Positions 1 through 7,777 of a stretch of DNA of 34,982 nucleotides are shown here, piece after piece. The notes under the pieces were generated by a model that was given only the letters and a program-made list of their open reading frames with translations, had not been told where the DNA came from and searched no databases. The position numbers and the translations under genes were made by a program. Source of the DNA: an uncultured Alphaproteobacteria bacterium (GTDB lineage: Bacteria; Pseudomonadota; Alphaproteobacteria; Rhodobacterales; Rhodobacteraceae); contig CACBAO010000019.1 of the NCBI GenBank assembly GCA_902537235.1, positions 1-34,982 on the forward strand, read 5' to 3'. How positions within the stretch are numbered: position 1 is the stretch's first letter; each line of letters begins with the position of its first letter.

Positions 1-451
1 GAGCGTATATTAATGTAAATAGTCGGCGTGATGTTTCTAAGTCAGTTTTAATCCTACCATCTAGTCTTTCCATTATAATACGGGCTCCCTCATTATGGAT
101 CCCCTTTCGCCCCATATCTATGGATTCAATTTTATCGATAGGAAGACTTTTTACTGCATTAAAATAGCTTTCACAAATTGTGAAGTAGTCATTAATTATT
201 TGCTTCAAAGGGGTTAAAGAAAGAAATAATGTTTTTAATGTCTTATCGGCACTGGAACTTATTTCAAAAACGAGAGCATTTCCAGAAAGTGATATATTTA
301 ACTTAATCTCGATATGAGTCTCAAAGCCCTCTAGTTGAAAAAAATTACTCTGCTCTAAATCGTATATTGCAAGATTTTGTTCTTGTAGAACTTCTGGAGT
401 AGGCAGATTGAAATCGTCTTGCTTAATACTTATTGAGATTAGTTTTGACAT
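1..451 (-). CDS. UPF0262 family protein, 3' end cut by window edge
   Basis: Reading the minus strand from ATG at 451 gives an open frame of 150 codons to the window edge. It begins MSKLISISIKQDDFNL and contains the diagnostic stretch SIDMGRKGIHNEGA, followed by IIMERLDGRIKTDLETSRRLFTL in two adjoining pieces. These are hallmarks of UPF0262, a family confined largely to Alphaproteobacteria and without a known biochemical role. Family members are a little over 150 residues, so only the last few residues should be missing. The start lies 12 nt after the hisD stop, so it is the distal gene of the murA-hisD operon, the order usual in this class. Function: unknown. Confidence 0.85.
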   Translation of the reverse strand, partial: MSKLISISIKQDDFNLPTPEVLQEQNLAIYDLEQSNFFQLEGFETHIEIKLNISLSGNALVFEISSSADKTLKTLFLSLTPLKQIINDYFTICESYFNAVKSLPIDKIESIDMGRKGIHNEGARIIMERLDGRIKTDLETSRRLFTLIYA

Positions 452-463
452 TCCTGTTTCAAC

Positions 464-1759
464 TTAAAGATTTTTAAGTCTCTCAGATACAGAAAGAGAG
501 TGAGCTTGGAGGCCTTCAGATTGTGCTAATCTGACTACTTTAGGCCCTAGTTTTTTGAACCCATTTTTGTTTACTTTTGTAATAGCCACTCTTTTCATAA
601 AATCCAAAACTGATAAAGATGAAGAAAACTTAGCCGTTCCATTAGTAGGCAAGATATGATTTGAACCAGTAATATAATCTCCCATAGCTTCAGGAGACCA
701 ATATCCTAGGAATACTGAACCTGCGTTTTTAATATTCTCTATATATGTTTCAGCATTATTAAAACAAAGTTGTAAATGTTCAGGCGCAATTAAGTTTGAA
801 ACTTCTATTGCTTTTTCAAAGTTGGGAACAATTACAATAGCTCCATAATTTTTCCAGCTGTTTTCAGCTACTTTTTTCCTTTTCAATTTCTCTAAATAAT
901 TTTCAACTTCTCTTTTGACTTCCAAAGCATATTCTTTGTCATTGGTTACCAAGATAGATTGTGCATTTTCATCATGCTCCGCTTGGGCTAATAGATCTAG
1001 GGCAGCAATTTTCTTAGGCATATTTTTATCACAAATAAGTAAAACCTCTGAGGGACCTGCAACTGAGTCTATGCCCGTCTTTCCGAAAACTTGCCTCTTA
1101 GCTTCAGCAACATATTCGTTTCCTGGTCCGGTAATTTTGTTTACTTTTTTAATTGTCTCGGTACCGAAAGCTAGCGCAGCTATTGCTTGAGCGCCTCCTA
1201 CCCGCAATACTTTGGTGACATCTAATGCAGATGATGCATAAAACATTAGTGGGTTATAAATTCCGTCAGGACTGGGTGAGGCCAGCACAATATCTTGAAC
1301 ACCAGCAACTTTTGCAGGTGTAATATTCATGATAGCTGATGAGGGATAAGAAGCTTTACCACCAGGCACATATACCCCCACTCTATCAATTGGCTTCCAC
1401 ACCCAACCAAGTTGAGTCCCTAATTCATCCTCCCAACTTAAATTAGTTGGTAATTGTTTTTTGTGAAAATCCATAATTCTAGTGATCGATAAATTTATTG
1501 CCGCTCTATCTTTCGTTGCAATTTTTCTTCTACTTTCTTTAATCTCATTTGGTTCGAAAAATAATCCCAATTTTTCCAAATCTATCCTGTCAAATTTCTT
1601 TGTGTATTTTATTACTGCGGCATCTTTATTTATTTTCACATCTTCAATTATATTTCTAACTACATCTATGATCGCAGTATTTGATTGCTCTCTTGCTTCT
1701 AAAAAATTGGCGAAGTTGCGAGAAAAATTTAAATCTTCCGAAAAGAAAATATTTTTCAT
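464..1759 (-). CDS. hisD: Histidinol dehydrogenase
   Basis: HisD performs the last two steps of histidine synthesis, oxidising L-histidinol to L-histidine with two NAD+ and a zinc ion, in the cytoplasm. The 431-residue length is normal. The expected zinc ligands are present at Gln259 and His262 (AQAEHDENA), Asp361 (EAMGDYITGSNH) and His420 (EGLQAHSLSVSERL), and the catalytic Glu-His pair is at 327-328 (APEHLQ). The NAD-binding signature ITGPGNEYVAEAKR is intact near residue 209. The ATG at 1759 lies 2 nt after the murA stop, with an AGAAGG ribosome site inside the murA end, so the two genes are probably translationally coupled. Nothing looks degraded. Confidence 0.97.
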   Translation of the reverse strand: MKNIFFSEDLNFSRNFANFLEAREQSNTAIIDVVRNIIEDVKINKDAAVIKYTKKFDRIDLEKLGLFFEPNEIKESRRKIATKDRAAINLSITRIMDFHKKQLPTNLSWEDELGTQLGWVWKPIDRVGVYVPGGKASYPSSAIMNITPAKVAGVQDIVLASPSPDGIYNPLMFYASSALDVTKVLRVGGAQAIAALAFGTETIKKVNKITGPGNEYVAEAKRQVFGKTGIDSVAGPSEVLLICDKNMPKKIAALDLLAQAEHDENAQSILVTNDKEYALEVKREVENYLEKLKRKKVAENSWKNYGAIVIVPNFEKAIEVSNLIAPEHLQLCFNNAETYIENIKNAGSVFLGYWSPEAMGDYITGSNHILPTNGTAKFSSSLSVLDFMKRVAITKVNKNGFKKLGPKVVRLAQSEGLQAHSLSVSERLKNL

Positions 1760-1761
1760 AC

Positions 1762-3027
1762 CTAATACCTTCTTATCTGCGCGCCACAGCCTGTAAGCTT
1801 TTTGATTATATCTTCATACCCTCTATCAATGTGATGTATCTTATCAATTTCTGTTTGCCCCTCAGCGGCTAGACCGGCCAATACTAGTGAAACCGATGCC
1901 CTAAGATCAGTAGCTTTAACCGGTGCTCCTTTAAGCTTATCAACTCCAGATATTACCGCTTTTCGACCTTTTATCTCAATGTTAGCTCCCATTCTAATAA
2001 GCTCAGGTACATGCATAAATCGATTTTCAAAAATTTGTTCCTCAATACTAGACACCCCATCAGCAAGCGATAATAAAGCCATCATTTGTGCTTGAAGATC
2101 AGTAGGAAAGCCTGGGAAAGGTTCAGTTAGAACATTAGTATGTTTTATTGATGATCTGTTTATTCTCTTTACCCGAAGATTAGAGTCAGATTGACACACC
2201 TCTATGCCTACCTCGTAAAGCTTATCAACAAAGCTTTCTAGCAAAATAATGTCACCACCTGTGAACTCTAGATCAGAATCAGATATAGCTCCAGCAATAA
2301 TGAAAGTTCCGAGTTCGATCCTATCCATTACCACCTCATGTGTTGTTTCTCTCAAGGTATCAACACCCTCTATAATAATGGTTCTTTCTCCTTCACCCTC
2401 AATTTTACAGCCCATTGACTTCAAGCACTTACACAAATCTATTATTTCAGGTTCTCTAGCTACGTTAACTAACTCCGATGTCCCTTTTGCAAGGACAGCT
2501 GCCATTATCGTGTTAGCCGTTGCACCGACTGACTCGAATGGAAACGTAATTTTACATCCTTTTAGTGATTTAGCCACGTTACCTTTTACATACCCGTTTT
2601 CAATCGAAAAGCTTGCCCCAAGTGCTTCTAATGCCATGAGATGAAGGTTGACCGGCCTTGCCCCGATTGCACAGCCCCCAGGCAGAGCAACTATTGCTTG
2701 TCCAAACCGAGCTAATAGTGGTCCTAAAACAAGGATAGAAGCCCTCATCTTCTTTACTATCTCATAGTCTGCTAAGAATAATGGCTTTGCAGACATCTTG
2801 AGATTGAGTATTTTTTCTGTCTTTTGATAACTTACTACGCACCCAAGACTTTCAAGCAGAACTATCATTGTTTCCACATCAGATAAAATGGGTACGTTGT
2901 TTAAAGTCAAAGCGCTATCGCTTAACAACGATAATGGCATCAGTGCAAGACAAGAGTTTTTTGCACCTGATATCGGTATAGAGCCCGAGAGCCTTTTCCC
3001 ACCTTCAATAAAAATCTTCTCTTTCAA
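1762..3027 (-). CDS. murA: UDP-N-acetylglucosamine 1-carboxyvinyltransferase
   Basis: MurA transfers enolpyruvyl from phosphoenolpyruvate to UDP-GlcNAc, the first committed step of peptidoglycan synthesis, in the cytoplasm. The 421-residue protein has the N-terminal ISGAKNS motif (Lys23, Asn24) and the fosfomycin-target loop PGGCAIGARPVNLH with the catalytic Cys at 119. The start is TTG at 3027: the frame closes at TGA (3062-3064) just upstream and no ATG or GTG lies between. A GGAAAC purine run sits at suitable spacing. It begins about 10 nt after a small basic ORF (3038-3175) and is followed 2 nt later by hisD. This gene order is typical of Alphaproteobacteria. Confidence 0.97.
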   Translation of the reverse strand: MKEKIFIEGGKRLSGSIPISGAKNSCLALMPLSLLSDSALTLNNVPILSDVETMIVLLESLGCVVSYQKTEKILNLKMSAKPLFLADYEIVKKMRASILVLGPLLARFGQAIVALPGGCAIGARPVNLHLMALEALGASFSIENGYVKGNVAKSLKGCKITFPFESVGATANTIMAAVLAKGTSELVNVAREPEIIDLCKCLKSMGCKIEGEGERTIIIEGVDTLRETTHEVVMDRIELGTFIIAGAISDSDLEFTGGDIILLESFVDKLYEVGIEVCQSDSNLRVKRINRSSIKHTNVLTEPFPGFPTDLQAQMMALLSLADGVSSIEEQIFENRFMHVPELIRMGANIEIKGRKAVISGVDKLKGAPVKATDLRASVSLVLAGLAAEGQTEIDKIHHIDRGYEDIIKKLTGCGAQIRRY

Positions 3028-3037
3028 ATGGTTTCCA

Positions 3038-3175
3038 TCAACTATTTTTCTTATTTTCTTTTCTCAATTTAATATTTTTTTTTAGAGCGCTAGCCAACTT
3101 CTCTTCCCTTATCAGCCTTGTTATTTTTTTCTGATCGTTAATTTTTTTTCTTTTATTTTTTGCATCTATAGACAC
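3038..3175 (-). CDS. Small basic protein encoded ahead of murA (45 aa)
   Basis: Translating the minus strand upstream of murA gives a 45-codon frame from GTG (3175-3173) to TGA (3040-3038). The C-terminal half reads LIREEKLASALKKNIKLRK and is followed by ENKKNS. The protein is very Lys/Arg-rich and has no membrane segment. An AAAGG purine run lies about 7 nt before the GTG. The stop falls 10 nt before the murA TTG, consistent with one operon. From memory, alphaproteobacterial genomes often carry a short hypothetical gene with an 'EEKLAxALRxNLxRRK'-like tail just before murA; this frame matches that pattern. Function unknown. The A-rich DNA makes chance open frames possible, so the call is moderate. 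Confidence 0.6.
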   Translation of the reverse strand: MSIDAKNKRKKINDQKKITRLIREEKLASALKKNIKLRKENKKNS

Positions 3176-3188
3176 ATAAAACCTTTAC

Positions 3189-3215
3189 TTTACAGAAGCT
3201 ATATTTGTATATAAT
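3189..3215 (+). promoter_or_regulatory. Candidate sigma70 promoter for tRNA-Thr
   Basis: A perfect -10 box TATAAT lies at 3210-3215, with TTTACA at 3189-3194 as the best -35 (spacer 15 nt, shorter than the ideal 17). Predicted initiation would be about 24 nt before the mature tRNA-Thr 5' end. The -10 is embedded in a perfect inverted repeat, TTGTAT-ATA-ATACAA (3205-3219), which also lies in the divergent upstream region of the murA operon. The assignment is by pattern only. Confidence 0.45.
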
Positions 3216-3245
3216 ACAACTTAAAAAAAAACTAAAGAGTTACTT

Positions 3246-3320
3246 GCTGCCGTAGCTCAGGGGTAGAGCACTCCCTTGGTAAGGGAGAGGCCGAGAGTTC
3301 AAATCTCTCCGGCAGCACCA
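3246..3320 (+). tRNA. tRNA-Thr (anticodon GGT)
   Basis: A full cloverleaf can be drawn. The acceptor stem pairs GCTGCCG with CGGCAGC, the D-arm is GCTC...GAGC, the anticodon arm is CTCCC-TTGGTAA-GGGAG with anticodon GGT, and the T-arm is GAGAG-TTCAAAT-CTCTC. Discriminator A is followed by an encoded CCA (3318-3320). It decodes ACC/ACT threonine codons. It stands alone between the divergent murA operon and a small lipoprotein gene. Confidence 0.97.
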
Positions 3321-3356
3321 TGATTAGTATGGCATGAAAAGTGCAGACCTTCATTT

Positions 3357-3617
3357 ATGAACAGAGTATTCATAGGTATATCTTTATTTTTTATTGCTTC
3401 GTGTTCAAGCAATAACATTGACAATGATTTAAGTCGTCTGTTTTCAGAGGATTATTACTTAGGAACACCAGGCTCGAAACTTTTTTATAGAACAACGACT
3501 AAAGAAACACAAGAAAAATACCACTATTCAGAGTGTCAAAAAAAGATACTCAATGGTGACCAGTTGAGAATTGAAGGCTGTGTCAGTTCTTATTGGTTGA
3601 AAGCAAGGAGTTTTTAA
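3357..3617 (+). CDS. Small predicted lipoprotein, unknown function
   Basis: An 86-residue frame beginning MNRVFIGISLFFIASC shows a short positive N-region, a hydrophobic core and a lipobox-like IAS-Cys at residue 16, typical of a lipoprotein signal peptide cut by LspA. The mature part (about 70 residues) contains two further Cys and ends in an aromatic, basic tail (SSYWLKARSF). I do not recognise the family. It starts 36 nt after tRNA-Thr and has no clear ribosome site. It lies 83 nt before a large exported protein on the same strand, so the two could work together at the envelope, but that is inference. A spurious frame is possible, although the signal peptide argues against it. Confidence 0.6.
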   Translation: MNRVFIGISLFFIASCSSNNIDNDLSRLFSEDYYLGTPGSKLFYRTTTKETQEKYHYSECQKKILNGDQLRIEGCVSSYWLKARSF

Positions 3618-3700
3618 AGAAAAAGTTAAGTTTTTACTATTATTTTTCCTATTTTAGTCGAAATATATTGAGACTAACGTAGTTTAAATGTAGAGAATGC

Positions 3701-5809
3701 ATGATGGAATGTAAAAAATATAAATTTTTTCTCTCAAGTTTTTATTTTTATTTAATTTCTTTCATACCTTTAGCGGAATCCTTTGCGCAAGAGATTTCCT
3801 ATTCAACAAAAGCTCAAAACTTGTTGAGCACTTACAGTGCAGATAACTTAGATGTATTTAAATTTTCGATAAATGACATTTTAAACTCTGTAGGAGATAA
3901 CGTTGAAAATGCTAATGGTGACCCAAAGATATTTGGACGCACAGATTTTGGAAGTGAGTTTTTCCTCGAAAATGAGTTGAATGACACTTCTTCCATTGAA
4001 ATTCCTGCATTTGTTATTGATGATTTAGCAGAGAACGAATTTGGAAATTATTTTCCCGTTATAAGAAATGGAGCTATTAACTTATTAATTGACTTCACGG
4101 ATTTGTATGATGTTGAAAATGGGCAGGTAATTAAACCTGAAATGGGTTTCGTTAAACTTTTAGAGCCAGCCACTACTAACCAATATACTAACCTCATTGA
4201 TGGCGACATTATTGAGTTTTTTGTTGAGCCTTCAGATGCATATAGGAATAATCATAATAGCGAGAACTTATTTTTTATTGATAGACCCATTCCTCCTAAG
4301 CCAGTTATAGCGGACGTAACTAAAAATGAAGAAGAATATGGTGACACCTCTTTATCTGCTAATGAAGATCAAGTAGCTACCATATCTCCACCCGGAGACG
4401 AGCTCCTAATTTTACCAAACGAAAAAAAAGAAGTTTACGTTACCTCTATCTATGTACAAGCACCAGCATCGAAGTTTCAACCAAATCAAATCGTAATGCC
4501 AGTATTAGCCGATGGGGACTACAACTATGAAATAGAGCCAGCACCTGCAGGGACATTTTCTGATGACTTACAAGTTGTGTTGTTACCTGATGAAGAAGCA
4601 AAGATAATATCAGAGAAAATTAAGGTAATTAAAGCTACAAAATCACAAAAATATAAAAGGGAACGAGATCTACCTGCTATCGATCCAGAAGTAAATGCAC
4701 TATTTACATTACAGAAACTTGATATTGAAAACCAGAAATCAGCTGGCAAACTATTATCAGATGCTAAAAAAAACATAAGAAAAAACTTCCCAAATATGTC
4801 CGATGAACTTATTAACTTGGTAATAAATCGTGCAAATTCTGATGAAAAATTTGATCTGTTACAAAATCCAAAGGAGTTTCTGGACCAAGAGTTTGCAAAA
4901 ATAAGTGATCTAACTGAATTAAATTCAATACTAAGTATGGATTTACCTCAGAATGACTTGATTAAAATCTATAATTTAATCTCATATAAATTCTCTTCAG
5001 AATTGGCTGAACTAGGTTTTGATACCAAGAGAGATCAAAAAATTGAGTTTTTTGATAAAATTAATTATCCTGACAAGATACTGGATCAAGTTCAATTACA
5101 GCGAGACATATTAGCTACTGTATCTTTATTTGGGTCTGATGAAGGTTTGGCTAGTCTTTTAATTGATCCCGTAAAAACGAACCCAGATTCTTCAACAACT
5201 CTGTTTGAGTCCCGTGATAGTCAAAAAGTACTTGATCAAATTAGGCAGTTTTCAGCGGTTATTAATAATATAACTAGTTCTTTAAACAGAATAAATACTC
5301 TTGAGAACGCTTCAAATGACAACATTCCAATAGTCGAAATAAATGTACAGTTAGGCGAAAGCATTACTGATGCATTACTAAAAAAACTTAATGAAGATAA
5401 ACGTATAAATAGAGGTTTTCAAGCGCGATCACAGCGCTCTAAACTTGAAAAATTTGACTTTGAACTTCCGCCACAAGATGAGAGTTCGGTGCCACTAGCG
5501 TCGGCACCTTTGTTAACAGAAGCACCGAGTATTACTGACCAAGAACTTCAATTAGTGGCTGAAACAACAGAGGCTACAAATAATATAATAAATGAAACCA
5601 TCACTAGGATGCTTGCTGAGTTAGGTGACTATCCGGCTGATCAGAACTCTATACTAATGGTTTCGGCAACAGACAACCCAGGTTTACCCGATCAAGAAAA
5701 TGCAATTAACGATCCTCTGGTCTTTAGTAACGCCTTGTCTTCAGCTAAAAGATTACGAGAAATCGAGGACATTAGAGCTATATTTCAAATTCTTGGAATT
5801 GGTTCTTAA
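3701..5809 (+). CDS. Large exported protein of unknown function (702 aa)
   Basis: The protein starts with a Sec-type signal peptide: basic residues up to 8, a hydrophobic stretch, and a likely cleavage after LAESFA (residue 29). The mature part is acidic, rich in Asp, Glu, Asn and Ser, lacks cysteine and shows no further obvious membrane span, suggesting a periplasmic or surface location. A Pro-rich, acidic middle (about 200-310) is followed by a more helical, charged half (about 310-545) and a low-complexity Ser/Pro/Ala/Thr linker near 590-615. I see no catalytic motif and recognise no family. Two adjacent ATGs (3701, 3704) are possible starts. Its stop overlaps that of the convergent acyl-CoA synthetase gene (TAA 5807-5809 against TTA 5806-5808). 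Confidence 0.8.
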   Translation: MMECKKYKFFLSSFYFYLISFIPLAESFAQEISYSTKAQNLLSTYSADNLDVFKFSINDILNSVGDNVENANGDPKIFGRTDFGSEFFLENELNDTSSIEIPAFVIDDLAENEFGNYFPVIRNGAINLLIDFTDLYDVENGQVIKPEMGFVKLLEPATTNQYTNLIDGDIIEFFVEPSDAYRNNHNSENLFFIDRPIPPKPVIADVTKNEEEYGDTSLSANEDQVATISPPGDELLILPNEKKEVYVTSIYVQAPASKFQPNQIVMPVLADGDYNYEIEPAPAGTFSDDLQVVLLPDEEAKIISEKIKVIKATKSQKYKRERDLPAIDPEVNALFTLQKLDIENQKSAGKLLSDAKKNIRKNFPNMSDELINLVINRANSDEKFDLLQNPKEFLDQEFAKISDLTELNSILSMDLPQNDLIKIYNLISYKFSSELAELGFDTKRDQKIEFFDKINYPDKILDQVQLQRDILATVSLFGSDEGLASLLIDPVKTNPDSSTTLFESRDSQKVLDQIRQFSAVINNITSSLNRINTLENASNDNIPIVEINVQLGESITDALLKKLNEDKRINRGFQARSQRSKLEKFDFELPPQDESSVPLASAPLLTEAPSITDQELQLVAETTEATNNIINETITRMLAELGDYPADQNSILMVSATDNPGLPDQENAINDPLVFSNALSSAKRLREIEDIRAIFQILGIGS

Positions 5810-7707
5810 ATCATTTCCCAAGGATAAATAAACTTATCTAAGACCTTACCAATTTGCTTTTCGCTGGCTGATTTTCCGTCTTTTATAATAGCAGTAAGTC
5901 CCTTTTGTGGATGATCAATTACTTCCGTCACTTCCAAGGACATACCGGCTTTTGCTAAAGCATCATTAAAACAGCGCTTTATAGCTCTTTTTCTCAGCTC
6001 TGGTTTGAAAACCTTACCTATAGGCGTCTTTGGCATCTCATCGACTATATCAACGTCTTTCGGAATGGCTGCTCTTTCTCCAATATTATTTTTAGCATGT
6101 TCCAGTAACTCAGAAACTTCTAAATCTTCCCCTTTGACAAGCTCAACGTAAGCACAAGGAACTTCTCCCAGTCTAGCGTCAGGTTGACCAACCACTCCCA
6201 CCATAGCTACAGCAGGGTGAGAGGCGATTGCTTCTTCGGCCAAAGCCGGATCAATATTATGACCACCTCTAATAATTAAATCCTTGGCTCTGCCCGTAAT
6301 ATACAGATAACCATCTTGATCAAGATATCCTAGATCACCTGTTCTAAGAAAATCCGTTTCGTAGAAGAGGTCCTTGTTCTTTTTGTTGTCGGTATACGTT
6401 TTACCAGGAATAACTCCAGGATTAGCGACACAAACCTCTCCAATCTCATCTTCCTTGCATGCATTTATCTTTTTTAGGTTAGACCCCTCTTTAGCAATCT
6501 TTACTTTGGTATAAGGAAAAGGAATACCTACTGACCCTATTTTTCTAACACCGCCATCAACGGGATTACCCGATACCAAGCAAGTGGCTTCGGTCATCCC
6601 ATAGCCCTCTAGAATCTTGATGCCCGTGGAAGCCTCAAATTTCTTAAACAGATCCTGCGGTAAGGGTGCAGATCCACATAAAGCGTATTTTAGAGAAGAC
6701 ACGTCGGCATTTATAGGTCTCTGCATTAACTCAGCTGCTGCAGTAGGGACAATTGTAATGAAAGAGGCTTTCCATTTTTCTACAAGAGACCAAAAATTGT
6801 CAAATACCCCATCACCACGATAACCCTGAGGTGTTACAAAGATAATATGAGCCCCAGATGCTACACATGCCATAACATTGGGGTATGCCGCAAACACGTG
6901 AAACATGGGAAGCGGACATAGGACAGATTCTTTCTCACTCCACGAAGTTAATGCTCTGTTCATCCCCCATCCTTGATATAGCATACCGGTAAATGAATGC
7001 TGTGCTAGTTTTGGGGTACCAGTTGTACCCCCAGTGTGAAACATTGCAGCAGTTCTATCTTCCCCATCATCTTTGAAGGTCAATGAAGACGAAGATTGAG
7101 ATGCCAACATATCTTCAAATGAAAGAGAAACGGCACCATGACTCATTTTAACCTTTGGTCTTAATAGGGGAGCAATTATACTTTTTGGAAACTTTAAATA
7201 TCTGACTAAATCAACCTCTACTAAATGTGTAACGGCTGGAGCTTTTTCTAAAGCTAATGCTACCTTCTGAGCAACATCTGTTTTGGGTAATGATTTTAGC
7301 GTAACTACTACTTTTACTTCAGCCAAATTTAAAATTCCTGCCATTTGGTCGGGTTCAAGTAAAGGGCTCATTGGAACAACTATTCCCGCCGTGGATCCAG
7401 CCAAAAATGTTATAACCGCTTCACTACAATTCGGCAGAATGTAGGCAACTTTATCTGTTTTCCCAATTCCAAGTGATTTAAAACCATTAGCAGCCTGCGT
7501 AACCTTTCCATACAGTTGTCCCCAGCTAAGAGTTTCAGACCCACTTCTTGGACTTGCATCAATTTGAAAAGACACAGCTGGGCGGCCAGAATACTTAATT
7601 ACAGTTCTTGAAAGCATGGAGTAGACACTCTTAGCTTCAAACCTTTTTTCAAAAGGCATTTCTGCCGCTATTTTGTCAGCGTTTTCTAATGAATCCCATT
7701 TCAACAT
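5806..7707 (-). CDS. Acyl-CoA synthetase (AMP-forming, FadD-like)
   Basis: A 633-residue ANL-superfamily enzyme that activates a carboxylic acid to acyl-AMP and then to acyl-CoA. The P-loop-like motif MFHTGGTTGTPK is near residue 225. The adenine-binding GYGMTEATC, the hinge-region GDLGYLDQDGYLYITGRAKD and the C-terminal catalytic lysine in PKTPIGKVFKPEL are all present. The substrate cannot be read from sequence; length and motifs fit medium/long-chain or cyclic-acid CoA ligases. A G-run (7713-7719 on the complement) precedes the ATG by 5 nt as the ribosome site. The gene follows an ABC exporter by 70 nt on the same strand, so cotranscription is possible. An enoyl-CoA hydratase lies about 4 kb away. 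Confidence 0.92.
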   Translation of the reverse strand: MLKWDSLENADKIAAEMPFEKRFEAKSVYSMLSRTVIKYSGRPAVSFQIDASPRSGSETLSWGQLYGKVTQAANGFKSLGIGKTDKVAYILPNCSEAVITFLAGSTAGIVVPMSPLLEPDQMAGILNLAEVKVVVTLKSLPKTDVAQKVALALEKAPAVTHLVEVDLVRYLKFPKSIIAPLLRPKVKMSHGAVSLSFEDMLASQSSSSLTFKDDGEDRTAAMFHTGGTTGTPKLAQHSFTGMLYQGWGMNRALTSWSEKESVLCPLPMFHVFAAYPNVMACVASGAHIIFVTPQGYRGDGVFDNFWSLVEKWKASFITIVPTAAAELMQRPINADVSSLKYALCGSAPLPQDLFKKFEASTGIKILEGYGMTEATCLVSGNPVDGGVRKIGSVGIPFPYTKVKIAKEGSNLKKINACKEDEIGEVCVANPGVIPGKTYTDNKKNKDLFYETDFLRTGDLGYLDQDGYLYITGRAKDLIIRGGHNIDPALAEEAIASHPAVAMVGVVGQPDARLGEVPCAYVELVKGEDLEVSELLEHAKNNIGERAAIPKDVDIVDEMPKTPIGKVFKPELRKRAIKRCFNDALAKAGMSLEVTEVIDHPQKGLTAIIKDGKSASEKQIGKVLDKFIYPWEMI

Positions 7708-7777
7708 AGATTCCCCCCCATGATTTTCTAAAACTTTAGTGAACAGATAATATTGATTTTAAAAAAAAGTTCAAGTA

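Noticed and set aside
915-1190. Plus-strand open frame inside hisD.
   Set aside because: It is antisense to an intact, well-conserved gene and has no ribosome site; the same holds for similar frames at 1482-1796, 2249-2644, 4525-4776, 9009-9275, 10309-10662 and 29522-29758.
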